This document shows, in pieces, positions 52,492 to 60,910 of a stretch of DNA of 64,000 nt. Source of the DNA: Deltaproteobacteria bacterium (GTDB taxonomy: Bacteria > Desulfobacterota_D > UBA1144 > Nemesobacterales > UBA2774); contig JAVKFU010000019.1 in assembly GCA_040223695.1 (NCBI GenBank), positions 62,001-126,000 of the forward strand. Direction: 5' to 3'. The notes below the pieces were generated by a model that had not been told where the DNA came from, searched no databases, and worked only from the letters and a program-made list of their open reading frames with translations. The position numbers and the translations under genes are program-made. Numbering within the stretch: position 1 is the stretch's first letter; every line of letters starts with the position of its first letter.

Positions 52492-53631
52492 TTAAATCTT
52501 GACTCTTAACCTCTTCGGATACTTCGTCAAATTAGTACAGCCGTTTTTTTCTACCAGCACTACGTCTTCAATCCTTACGCCGCCCGTTTTCTCGTAATAA
52601 AGCCCCGGCTCGACCGTTACCACATTGCCCTCTTCGAGCACTTCATCGCCGAGCCCGACCCTGGGAGGCTCATGAATCTCGAGTCCCAAGCCATGCCCGG
52701 TTGAGTGAATGAAGCCTTGACTTTTACCGTCGATGTTTCCCGTCTCAAAACCGCAGTTGTTAAAATAATCGACTACGGCGGAATGAACGTCCCTCACCCT
52801 TACGCCGTCCCTGATCATGCCGATCGCGAGCTTTTGCCCCTTCAGCACCGTGTTATACATCCTGACCAGCTTCTCGGAGGGCTCCCCCCTTATTACGGTT
52901 CTTGTCATGTCTCCGAAATAACCGCTCTTCTGGGATCTGGGAAATATATCAATGACCACAGGCTTATCGGCGGAAAGGGGACCTTCCCCCGTGTGGTGGG
53001 GCATCGATGAATGGATACCGCAGGCGACTATGGTATGGGACGCGGTAAATCCCATCCTGGAAAGCTCCGCGTTTATCTCACCCTTTATCCTTTCGGAGCT
53101 TAGCACCTGTCCGTCGAGGTATAGCTTCTTCTTTCTTATCTCGGAAGAGGCTATCATCTTTATTGCCACATCCATCGCTCTTGCGGTTTTTCTGAGCGCG
53201 TCTTTTATCAGCTCGACTTCCCGGGGGGTTTTCCTGAGCCTTTCCACGAAGAATGGGTCCCTTTCTTCCGTGATAACGGTAAAACCCCTTTTCCTCAACT
53301 CATCGGCATATTTTAAGGGGAACATTCCGGGGACTTTTAACCTTTTAATCTTTTTGTCCTTAAGCAAAAGGTCCGCAATATCTATTAACCTTATTCTCTT
53401 CTTCTTGTTTTTGCTTTGTGCCTGCAACCTTCTCTGGCACTCGGAAAGGGAAAGGATTTTATCAACGGCGGCCTCTTTCTTTCCCCTGTCAATCTCGAGG
53501 TCGCTTAAAACCAGTATTTTTTCGCCGTTATGCTCTATGTATATAACCGGGTCCGGCACAAAAAAACGGGTCCTGTAAAAGAGATCGGCGTTATTCTCGC
53601 TTTTGTCTATTATTAATAAAGTGCCCTTCAT
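52492..53631 (-). CDS. M24 family metallopeptidase (Xaa-Pro aminopeptidase-like)
   Basis: A 379-residue protein of the pita-bread fold. The C-terminal catalytic half has five metal ligands in expected positions: VVIDIFPRSQKSGYFGDMTR (two Asp), FIHSTGHGLGLEIHE (His), VTVEPGLYYEK (Glu) and GGVRIEDVV (Glu). The N-terminal creatinase-like domain (about residues 1-140) includes SLSECQRRLQAQSKNKKKR, unusually basic. ATG 53631 begins at MKGTLLIIDKSEN; the frame also runs to 53673 but without added similarity. Xaa-Pro dipeptidase or aminopeptidase activity is likely. Confidence 0.88.
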   Translation of the reverse strand: MKGTLLIIDKSENNADLFYRTRFFVPDPVIYIEHNGEKILVLSDLEIDRGKKEAAVDKILSLSECQRRLQAQSKNKKKRIRLIDIADLLLKDKKIKRLKVPGMFPLKYADELRKRGFTVITEERDPFFVERLRKTPREVELIKDALRKTARAMDVAIKMIASSEIRKKKLYLDGQVLSSERIKGEINAELSRMGFTASHTIVACGIHSSMPHHTGEGPLSADKPVVIDIFPRSQKSGYFGDMTRTVIRGEPSEKLVRMYNTVLKGQKLAIGMIRDGVRVRDVHSAVVDYFNNCGFETGNIDGKSQGFIHSTGHGLGLEIHEPPRVGLGDEVLEEGNVVTVEPGLYYEKTGGVRIEDVVLVEKNGCTNLTKYPKRLRVKI

Positions 53632-53804
53632 CGTTGAAGAAACACTATACCTTACGACATGTTCCAATATCAAGAAGAAAATGATGTATCCGGCGTTTGG
53701 GAATCAACGGGCGCTCAAGAGCGCCTGAACCTTTCGTATTCGACCTACTACGTGTTATAATTAGAGCACTTGACGGGAATAAATCTAATAATAAGAGGGG
53801 ATTT

Positions 53805-54260
53805 ATGAACAGAAATTCTTTCAATGCCGCGCTTATGATCCTGGCCGCCGCTTTTTTATATGCCGTTACAACTACGCCGGGCTATACAGAGGACGGAGAC
53901 TCCGCAAAGTCGATATCCCTGGACCAGATTTGCGAACTCTATAGTGATTACCCCATGTCCACCGACAATATTTACGGAAACAAAACCGTCAAAACAACCG
54001 TGGAAGTATCGAGCGTGAGAAAAATTCACTCAATTTGCTCGGACGCCCCCGAAGGCAGCTTTACGATGGAGATAACAAACAAAAGCGGGACAATTCTGGA
54101 GTGTTTCTGCAACGAGCCGGTTTACAAAAGCGTGCTCGAAAATACACCCGGGGGGAGCCGCCTCAGTGTCGAAGGGATGTACAAATCAATGACAGCATCG
54201 TACTCGGAGAGTGAAAACAAACAGTGCAAGGTCACTATCTATAACTGCAGCTTTAAATAA
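53805..54260 (+). CDS. Exported OB-fold (tRNA_anti-like) protein
   Basis: A 151-residue exported protein. Signal peptide MNRNSFNAALMILAAAFLYAVTTTPGYT, then an OB-fold domain of the tRNA_anti-like type: ICELYSDYPMSTDNIYGNKTVKTTVEVSSVRKI, here with NIYGNKTVKTTVEVSSV as the diagnostic strand pair, and RLSVEGMYKSM. Several Cys (ICSD, ECFC, QCKV, NCSF) could form disulfides in the periplasm. Start 53805 has AGAGGGG upstream; the frame extends 36 codons further without support. Function unknown. Next gene follows after 2 bp. Confidence 0.75.
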   Translation: MNRNSFNAALMILAAAFLYAVTTTPGYTEDGDSAKSISLDQICELYSDYPMSTDNIYGNKTVKTTVEVSSVRKIHSICSDAPEGSFTMEITNKSGTILECFCNEPVYKSVLENTPGGSRLSVEGMYKSMTASYSESENKQCKVTIYNCSFK

Positions 54261-54262
54261 CG

Positions 54263-54748
54263 ATGCATACGGCGCTGAAATTCATTTACAATCTGTCTAT
54301 ATGTTTCTGGATAGGGAGCATTTTCTTTTTCTCTTTCGTGGCAGCCCCGAGTATTTTTAAGGTATTGTCCAGGGAAACCGCGGGAAACGTAGTCTCGGAT
54401 ATATTTCCGAAATACTACCTCGTAGCATATATATCGGGCGGCCTGGCCATAATTTCATCTGTTATCCTCTGGTACTTGAGCGACCGCGGCTCGGGGCTTT
54501 TATTCGGAATAAAAATAGCGGTCCTGTTCGTTATGCTGGCGTTAGCTGTTTTCGCGGGGGAGGTGATAAGACCCAAAGCTGTCGAAGCCAGGGCGGAAAT
54601 GAGAAGTCTTTCCGAAAAATCGCCTAACTACCCGATAACACATGATAAATTCCGGAACTTGCACAGGCAGTCGGCTATCATGAATTCGGCTGTTTTTTTA
54701 TTGGGAATTGCCATATTATTCTTTAATGCATATACTAATAAAGAATAG
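54263..54748 (+). CDS. DUF4149 membrane protein
   Basis: A 161-residue integral membrane protein with four helices, family DUF4149 (TMEM205-like). Features: ICFWIGSIFFFSFVAAPSIFKVLSRETAG near the N-terminus, LVAYISGGLAIISSVILWYL and a conserved HDKFRNLHRQSAIMNSAVFLLG near the C-terminus. Function unknown in bacteria; copper or general membrane roles have been proposed for relatives. Coupled to the preceding gene by a 2-bp gap. Confidence 0.85.
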   Translation: MHTALKFIYNLSICFWIGSIFFFSFVAAPSIFKVLSRETAGNVVSDIFPKYYLVAYISGGLAIISSVILWYLSDRGSGLLFGIKIAVLFVMLALAVFAGEVIRPKAVEARAEMRSLSEKSPNYPITHDKFRNLHRQSAIMNSAVFLLGIAILFFNAYTNKE

Positions 54749-54780
54749 GAAACACATTTTTTCAAGGGAGGTAGTTATTA

Positions 54781-55104
54781 ATGTTCACAGTAACTACAAA
54801 AGCAGTTGAAGAGATCAGGAAATTACTGTCTGAAGAGAATATACCCGATGCCTTTCTCAGAGTAAGGGTTATACCCGGCGGCTGTTCCGGTTTTTCCTAC
54901 GAAATGGGATTCGACGACGAGATGGAGGATTCGGATAAGCTTTTTGAACAGGAAGGAGTCAAGGTTGCTATCGATGAGCTCAGCCTTCCATACCTCCAGG
55001 GCGGCGTTCTCGACTATCAGGACGGTCTCAACGGAACCGGTTTTTCCATAAACAACCCCAACGCGACTGGTTCCTGCGGCTGCGGGCAGTCCTTTACCGC
55101 ATAA
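54781..55104 (+). CDS. Iron-sulfur cluster insertion protein (ErpA/IscA family)
   Basis: A-type Fe-S carrier of 107 residues. The three cysteines needed for cluster binding are at 35 (PGGCSGFSY), 99 and 101 (GSCGCGQSFTA). The pattern FSINNPNATGSCGCG is ErpA/HesB-like. An AGGGAGG precedes the ATG. It would deliver clusters to apoproteins such as LipA. No isc or suf genes are adjacent. Followed by a strong terminator. Confidence 0.93.
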   Translation: MFTVTTKAVEEIRKLLSEENIPDAFLRVRVIPGGCSGFSYEMGFDDEMEDSDKLFEQEGVKVAIDELSLPYLQGGVLDYQDGLNGTGFSINNPNATGSCGCGQSFTA

Positions 55105-55128
55105 AATCAGAATTTAAAAGCTAACCAA

Positions 55129-55171
55129 ATGGCCGGATAGGGAACATTCCCTATACGGCCATTTTCTTTTT
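55129..55171 (+). terminator. Rho-independent terminator
   Basis: Long hairpin: ATGGCCG (55129-55135) with CGGCCAT (55156-55162) and ATAGGGAA (55137-55144) with TTCCCTAT (55147-55154), one mismatch between them, followed by TTTTCTTTTT. Terminates the erpA-like transcript. Confidence 0.93.
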
Positions 55172-55282
55172 CGTTCTTATCAATTTAGAACCTTTCAGGT
55201 TATAATAGTCAATGCCGAATTTAAAGGCACAGAGCATATTACCGGTAAATTTCAACCGCATTATTAAACAGGAGTAGAAACG

Positions 55283-56308
55283 ATGAAATTCGGAATAGGT
55301 TATTTTAGTCTTCAGTCACCCCCGCATAAATCAAGGCCTCACAGAGAGCTATACGCGGAAATGCTTGAAGAAATCAGCGCTGCAGATGAAATGGGTTTCG
55401 ATTCGGCCTGGCTAACGGAGCATCACTTTCTGGAAGACGGGTATTGCCCTTCGCTTTTGGTAACGGCCGCAGCCATCGCTGCCAGGACAAAGAAAATACG
55501 TATCGGCACCGGAGTTCTTCTGATGCCGCTTCATGACCCTGTGAGGGTCGCCGAAGACGCCGCTGTCGTCGATCTTATTTCAGGTGGGCGCTTAATTCTC
55601 GGGCTGGGTCTCGGATACCGGCAGGAGGAATTCGCAGCATTCGGCAGGAGTCTTAAAGAAAGAAGGGGACGTATGGAGGAAAGTATCGAAATACTCCATA
55701 AAAGCTGGGCGGATGAGCCGTTCAGCCTGGAAGGAAAGTATTATAAAATCGAAAATACGAACGTCACGCCGAAACCGGTGCAAAATCCGATACCTATCTG
55801 GATAGGGGCGTTTACCGAACCTGCCATAAGAAGGGCTGCGAGGATAGGCGCGCCGCTCTTCGTACCCGCAATCGGGACAATACCTATTGTGAAATATCTC
55901 TTCGACCTCCATAGCTCACTGCTTGAGGAATACGGAGAAAATCCCGATGACTTTGAAAAACCGCTTGTGAGAGAGATATATATTTCGGATCAAAAAAGCG
56001 ACAAGGCGTGGGAGAAAATAAAGGAGAACGTTACATATACGGCAAAGGGATACGCGTCGTGGGGTTCTATGGTGGACCGGGAGGGCAATTTGCTTTCGGA
56101 CCCGGACGACCCTGTTTTGTATGATATAGCGAGGGAACAGTCCATAATCGGCACACCGGAGGAATGTATCGACACCATAAAAAGGTACATGGACGAACTC
56201 CCTGTCAATAATCTGATATGCCGGTTTAAATTCCCGGGAATCAGCCATGATGAAGCGATGAGGTCAATGAAACTTTTTATTGAGAAGGTGCTTCCGGCTG
56301 TATCTTAA
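55283..56308 (+). CDS. LLM class flavin-dependent oxidoreductase
   Basis: A 341-residue luciferase-like monooxygenase, paralog of the gene at 25954-26976. It starts MKFGIGYFSLQSPPHKS and shares FDSAWLTEHHFLEDGYCPS, HDPVRVAEDAAVVDLISGG and the late VRFKFPG-like end. One-domain TIM barrel with no signal peptide. AGGAG precedes ATG. It forms a single-gene unit between the erpA terminator and the carboxyltransferase gene. Substrate unknown. Confidence 0.9.
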   Translation: MKFGIGYFSLQSPPHKSRPHRELYAEMLEEISAADEMGFDSAWLTEHHFLEDGYCPSLLVTAAAIAARTKKIRIGTGVLLMPLHDPVRVAEDAAVVDLISGGRLILGLGLGYRQEEFAAFGRSLKERRGRMEESIEILHKSWADEPFSLEGKYYKIENTNVTPKPVQNPIPIWIGAFTEPAIRRAARIGAPLFVPAIGTIPIVKYLFDLHSSLLEEYGENPDDFEKPLVREIYISDQKSDKAWEKIKENVTYTAKGYASWGSMVDREGNLLSDPDDPVLYDIAREQSIIGTPEECIDTIKRYMDELPVNNLICRFKFPGISHDEAMRSMKLFIEKVLPAVS

Positions 56309-56350
56309 GGCTTCAGAGGCTGTAAAGAATCCCGCCTTAAACCCTTGAAA

Positions 56351-56395
56351 AGAGGATATATGGAATTTAAGCCTGGAAAATTCTCCAGGTCCTCT
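56351..56395 (+). other. Nested hairpin upstream of the carboxyltransferase gene
   Basis: AGAGGA (56351-56356) pairs with TCCTCT (56390-56395), and inside it CCTGGA (56372-56377) pairs with TCCAGG (56384-56389). It sits 92 bases before the accA-accD fusion gene and 43 bases after the previous gene, without a T-run. It could be a leader structure or a processing site; the function is not visible. Confidence 0.4.
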
Positions 56396-56486
56396 ATATA
56401 TCATCTAGCCTGTTATGTGGTTATAATAATTCGGTTTATTATAAAATACAGCTCAAATGATTCAAAAAGCACGGAGAAAATAACAA

Positions 56487-58301
56487 ATGAGCCGACCTTC
56501 CAAGCTGAGTTCAATACATGAACAATCAAGGTCCTACGATAAGATAAAATCCAGGCAAATAATCGATTCTTTATATAAAGATTTCGTATCGTACGGCGAA
56601 CTGGAGGATTTCCCTACCAGTATAAGCGCCCCTTCCGGACAAATAATTGATATCGTCGATGATCCCGCCGTAATTGTAGGCACAGCTGTATTTAAGAAAA
56701 ACAATAAAAAGGTCGCGGTCATCGCTCAGCTGATGCCCTCAAGCGACGAGGAGCGCACAAGACTCAACTACGGACTGGTTAAAGCCGACGGGTACGCACT
56801 GGCTTACAATATGATGAACTACGCCGAGGAGAACGGCCTGATGCTCCACACATATGTGGACACAATCGGAGGAGACCCTTTCGAGTACTCAGCGGGCAAA
56901 CTGCAGTCGTGGCTGATTTCCAATTGCCAGGCTAAAATGATTTCACTCAAGACCAAATCCATATCAATAGTCCTTGGCAGCGGTGGCAGCGGTGGAGCGA
57001 TCGCGCTTCAGCTCGCGCACAGAAGATATATGCTCTCGCGCGCAGAATATTCGGTTATAACCGCCGAAGGATGCTCCGCCATACTATTTCGGAGCGCCGA
57101 GAATATAGAAGAAGCGCTTGAGGTTCTGCAGCCGACCTCCGAGTATATGCTGAAATACGGAATAGTGGATAAGGTAATTAAGGAGCCGGCACTGGATAAC
57201 TCCGACTATAAAAAGAAGATTCTGGGCAATATAGAAAAAACAATATTGACGGCTACCGAAGAACTTGAAAAAACGGACATAAAATACCTTCAGAAAAACC
57301 TTGTAGACAGGATACAGCAATGCGGTGAGGTAGAGAAGGGCGAGCATACCTATCAGGCGATTGCAAAGAAAATAAAAAGCTGGCTGCCGCACTACTCGTT
57401 CGGCAGGACGCCCACGCCCGAAGTATCCCATATGCAGTTAGCCCTCTACGGCGCCGAGCCTCACTTCTGCAACGATGAAAAGGATGCGGAGGGAAAAATA
57501 GTAAGGCCCGGATGCCGCAGACACTTTGCAAAGGAAGAGTTTCAAAAGAATTTTTACGCCTGCCCGTACTGCGAAAAACCCAATCCGATCGGGTCACACG
57601 ATTATCTTGACCTTCTGCTTAATACGGATTCGTTCCATGAGCTTCATTCTAATTTCAGCGTGGACGATATCGATTCACGGTTCAATTTTTATGATTACAG
57701 CGAGACCAGAAAAAAAACTTTCAACCGCACGGATTCAAAGGATTCCCTGGTTGTAGGCTACGGGAATATGTTCGATATCCCTGTCGCGATAGCAGTGAGC
57801 GAATTCAGGTTTATGGGAGGGTCGATGGGAGCCGTATTCGGTGAAAAAATGAAACTGATAGCCGATTTCGCGGTGAAGGAAAACCTTCCTCTTATTTCCG
57901 TGACTGCATCGGGGGGAGCCAGAATGCAGGAAGGGACGATCGCTTTGTATCAGATGGCAAAAACCATCTCCGCCATACTACAATTAAAAGAGGCGGGACT
58001 TCCCTATATTTCGGTGCTGGGCCACCCTACGACAGGCGGGGCTTTGGCCAGTTATGCCGTTCAGGGCGACTATATAGTCGCCGAGAAGAAAGCCACGGTC
58101 GCCTTTGCGGGGGACAGGGTAGTTAAACTGACGAGCGGCGGAAGAGGCGTCGATCCGGCAACCATGACGTCCGAGTTTTTCACGAAACAGGGCGGAATTC
58201 ACCTGGTAACGGAAAGAAGCCAGTTAAAATCATCCATTGCGGGAATCTTGAGGCTCACCCCATGGTATAACTCCATAAAAACCAAAAATAAAGATAATTG
58301 A
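56487..58301 (+). CDS. Fused acetyl-CoA carboxyltransferase (AccA-like then AccD-like)
   Basis: A 604-residue fusion of both carboxyltransferase subunits, which move CO2 from biotin to acetyl-CoA to make malonyl-CoA. Residues about 60-260 are AccA-like (VLGSGGSGGAIALQLAH, SVITAEGCSAILFRSAENIEEAL). Residues about 365-600 are AccD-like (FMGGSMGAVFGEKMKL, LISVTASGGARMQEG, GHPTTGGALASYAVQGDYIVAE, SEFFTKQGGIHLVTER). The joint holds a zinc ribbon with Cys 328, 343, 359 and 362; the first knuckle is split by 14 residues instead of CxxC. GGAGA precedes ATG. accB and accC are not in the window. Confidence 0.9.
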   Translation: MSRPSKLSSIHEQSRSYDKIKSRQIIDSLYKDFVSYGELEDFPTSISAPSGQIIDIVDDPAVIVGTAVFKKNNKKVAVIAQLMPSSDEERTRLNYGLVKADGYALAYNMMNYAEENGLMLHTYVDTIGGDPFEYSAGKLQSWLISNCQAKMISLKTKSISIVLGSGGSGGAIALQLAHRRYMLSRAEYSVITAEGCSAILFRSAENIEEALEVLQPTSEYMLKYGIVDKVIKEPALDNSDYKKKILGNIEKTILTATEELEKTDIKYLQKNLVDRIQQCGEVEKGEHTYQAIAKKIKSWLPHYSFGRTPTPEVSHMQLALYGAEPHFCNDEKDAEGKIVRPGCRRHFAKEEFQKNFYACPYCEKPNPIGSHDYLDLLLNTDSFHELHSNFSVDDIDSRFNFYDYSETRKKTFNRTDSKDSLVVGYGNMFDIPVAIAVSEFRFMGGSMGAVFGEKMKLIADFAVKENLPLISVTASGGARMQEGTIALYQMAKTISAILQLKEAGLPYISVLGHPTTGGALASYAVQGDYIVAEKKATVAFAGDRVVKLTSGGRGVDPATMTSEFFTKQGGIHLVTERSQLKSSIAGILRLTPWYNSIKTKNKDN

Positions 58302-58455
58302 AACTGTTTGGATTAATGACAAAATACAGTTGACCGTGATTCCGAAGCAATTACAACGTTGAGATTTGCTTATAATGATATGAGCTGGATCGGCGTAATC
58401 GATCGTAATGCAGTACCTATTGCGCCGATGATAAAAATGATACCTGTATAAAGAA

Positions 58456-60339
58456 ATGAAACCTGAATCCGGATTAAAGAAGACGGAAAACAACGAAAAG
58501 GTCGTAATAATCGGGGCCGGACCCGCCGGTTTGACCGCCGCTTACGACCTCTTGAAAGCCGGTATGACGCCCGTTGTGCTTGAAAAGGACGACACGGTCG
58601 GAGGCATTGCAAGAACCGTAAACTACAGAGGGTACCGGTTCGACATAGGCGGCCATAGATTCTTTACGAAAGTCCCTCAGGTCCAGGGTATGTGGGAAGA
58701 GGTACTTGGGGAGGATTTCCTGGAGAGAAAGCGCCTGTCCAGGATATACTACAATAACAGATTTTTTTATTACCCCTTCCGTATATCAAACGCGGTGTTC
58801 GGACTCGGTTTGTGGAACAGTATCCTCATTGTCACAAGCTATCTGAAATCGCAAATTTCACCAAGCCTGCCCGAAGACACATTTGATAAATGGGTATCGA
58901 ACCGTTTCGGTAGACGTCTCTACGAACTGTTCTTCAAAACTTATACGGAAAAGGTATGGGGTATCCCCTGCAGTGAAATAAGCGCCGAGTGGGCCGCGCA
59001 GAGGATAAAAGGTCTCTCGTTATTGCAGGCGCTCAAAAACGCCTTGCTCGCGGATAAGGGCAAGAAAAAAGAGGACGTAATTAAAACGCTTATAGACAGC
59101 TTTTACTATCCGAGGCTCGGACCGGGGATGATGTGGGAAAAGGTTGCGGACAGAGTGACCGAAGACGGGGGCGAGGTTTTGCTAAACGCCGATGTGCGAA
59201 GGATATTGATTGAGAACGGCGAGGTTCACGGGGTCGAAGTAGATGAGAACGGAGTGAAACGGGTCGTCAAAGGTTCTCATTTCATAAGCAGTATGCCGAT
59301 CAGAGAGCTTGTGGCGAAGCTCGATCCTCCCGCGCCCGAAGAGGTATCTACAGCCGCTTCTCAATTAAGCTACAGAGATTTCCTCACTATTTCCGTTATA
59401 GTCAGCAAACGGGTCGTTTTCCCCGATAACTGGATTTACATCCACGACCCGGGAGTAAAGCTGGGAAGGATTCAAAACTTCAAAAACTGGAGCGAGGACA
59501 TGGTTCCTGAAAAAGAGAAGACCTGTCTGGGGCTCGAGTATTTTTGCTTCGAAGGGGACGGGCTCTGGTCAATGAGCGACCGGGACCTGGTAAATATGGG
59601 AATAGAGGAGCTGGAGAAGGTGGGGCTGGTGAAAGCTTCCGAGGTGGTGGACGGAACTGTCGTCAGGATGCCGAAAGCGTATCCGGTTTATGACTCCACT
59701 TACAGGGAATCCCTGAGGGTAATACGAGCCTACCTCGGTGGAATCGATAATTTACAGCTCGTCGGCCGTAACGGAATGCACAAATATAACAATCAGGACC
59801 ACTCGATGCTTACCGCAATGCTGGCGGTGCGGAATATTCTGGGCGCTGATTACGACCTCTGGAGCATTAACACCGATCAGGAGTACCATGAGGAAATATC
59901 AGAGGACAGCCGGCCCGAGCGATACGAATTCGGGGAAATTTCACAAACCCAGCCTATAGTGCCCGAACACGCAGCCCGGGAGGGCGCGTCCCCTGTTGAG
60001 CAGGCAATAATAAGAGCTTTCGCCAGACTGGATAAAGGAGCCTTCGCGGTTTCGGTAGGAACGGTTTGCGGTCTCGCGATTTTCCTTGCCACCCTTTTCC
60101 TGATAATAAAAGGCGGGCCTGACGCAGGAGCGAACTTGAGACTGCTCGGCCAGTATTTTATCGGCTACTCGGTAAGTCTGGAGGGGACGTTTATCGGGTT
60201 GGCATACAGCTTTCTATGGGGTTTCATTTTTGGATGGCTCTTCGCGTATATGAAAAATTTCTTTACCGGCCTTTTCATATACAGGGTAAAAAAAGAAAGG
60301 GAGCTTTCATCATTTAAAAATTTTATCGATTATATTTAA
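58456..60339 (+). CDS. NAD(P)/FAD-dependent oxidoreductase with C-terminal membrane domain
   Basis: A 627-residue flavoprotein of the amine-oxidase/UDP-galactopyranose-mutase-like superfamily. FAD motif VVIIGAGPAGLTAAYDLLKAG (about residues 15-35) is followed by VGGIARTVNYRGYRFDIGGHRFF. The middle has KTYTEKVWGIPCSEISAEWAAQRIKG and the FAD-closing RNGMHKYNNQDHSMLTAMLAV. Residues about 505-627 form an extra domain with two membrane helices (about 532-551 and 579-599). The next gene encodes a protein made only of that extra domain. Substrate unknown; the neighbours (ABC exporter and glycosyltransferase) suggest a lipid or polyprenol-linked sugar. Confidence 0.85.
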   Translation: MKPESGLKKTENNEKVVIIGAGPAGLTAAYDLLKAGMTPVVLEKDDTVGGIARTVNYRGYRFDIGGHRFFTKVPQVQGMWEEVLGEDFLERKRLSRIYYNNRFFYYPFRISNAVFGLGLWNSILIVTSYLKSQISPSLPEDTFDKWVSNRFGRRLYELFFKTYTEKVWGIPCSEISAEWAAQRIKGLSLLQALKNALLADKGKKKEDVIKTLIDSFYYPRLGPGMMWEKVADRVTEDGGEVLLNADVRRILIENGEVHGVEVDENGVKRVVKGSHFISSMPIRELVAKLDPPAPEEVSTAASQLSYRDFLTISVIVSKRVVFPDNWIYIHDPGVKLGRIQNFKNWSEDMVPEKEKTCLGLEYFCFEGDGLWSMSDRDLVNMGIEELEKVGLVKASEVVDGTVVRMPKAYPVYDSTYRESLRVIRAYLGGIDNLQLVGRNGMHKYNNQDHSMLTAMLAVRNILGADYDLWSINTDQEYHEEISEDSRPERYEFGEISQTQPIVPEHAAREGASPVEQAIIRAFARLDKGAFAVSVGTVCGLAIFLATLFLIIKGGPDAGANLRLLGQYFIGYSVSLEGTFIGLAYSFLWGFIFGWLFAYMKNFFTGLFIYRVKKERELSSFKNFIDYI

Positions 60340-60350
60340 AGGCTTAACCC

Positions 60351-60680
60351 ATGAACAACCGTTCGGATGAACAAAAACTGCTTGAAGCGGTCGCTATTTT
60401 AAATGCGAAGATGCTGGGGCTCATTCTCGGACTTTTAATAGGACTCGTAATATTCATAGCAACCAACTGGCTTGTGATAAAAGGGCCGCAGCTCTCCCCG
60501 TCCGGAGAGTACGTAATGGGCCCGCATCTGGAGCTGCTAAGCCAGTTTTTCATAGGCTACAGAGTTTCCTTTGCGGGAAGTATAATCGGTTTTCTTTACG
60601 GTTTTGCCGCAGGGACGATAGGAGGAGCTTTAATAGGCTGGATATACAACCGAATTGTTATATTGAAGCAAAAATACTGA
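60351..60680 (+). CDS. Small membrane protein homologous to the C-terminal domain of the upstream oxidoreductase
   Basis: A 109-residue protein with two membrane helices. It aligns over most of its length to the tail of the preceding flavoprotein: LVIFIATNWLVIKG against LAIFLATLFLIIKG, LELLSQFFIGYRVSFAGSIIGFLYG against LRLLGQYFIGYSVSLEGTFIGLAYS. The loop between the helices is longer here (QLSPSGEYVMGPH). Start ATG 11 bp after the oxidoreductase stop, so cotranscribed. No database family recognised; probably a partner or assembly unit in the membrane. Confidence 0.72.
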   Translation: MNNRSDEQKLLEAVAILNAKMLGLILGLLIGLVIFIATNWLVIKGPQLSPSGEYVMGPHLELLSQFFIGYRVSFAGSIIGFLYGFAAGTIGGALIGWIYNRIVILKQKY

Positions 60681-60910
60681 CCGGGGCTTTGAACATCAAA
60701 TAGGGCTTATTTCCTGCTTCCTGCTGGGGTATAGTCTTCACCGGGAGTGTTCCCCTTGCTACTGTTTTAAAACCAAGAGAGCCGGAAGCTGCTTTTAAAT
60801 CCTGTTCGTAATGTAACATTTACAACTTACAGCACTTTTTATAGCATTTGAAAATCAAGTAAAATAAGTTTCGACCAAAGGCAATCATTCATCTGACCGG
60901 ACATCAAAAC

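Noticed and set aside
60681-60910. 230-bp gap before the ABC exporter as a possible small RNA or tRNA
   Set aside because: No cloverleaf, terminator or strong hairpin could be recognised; it most likely holds only a promoter.
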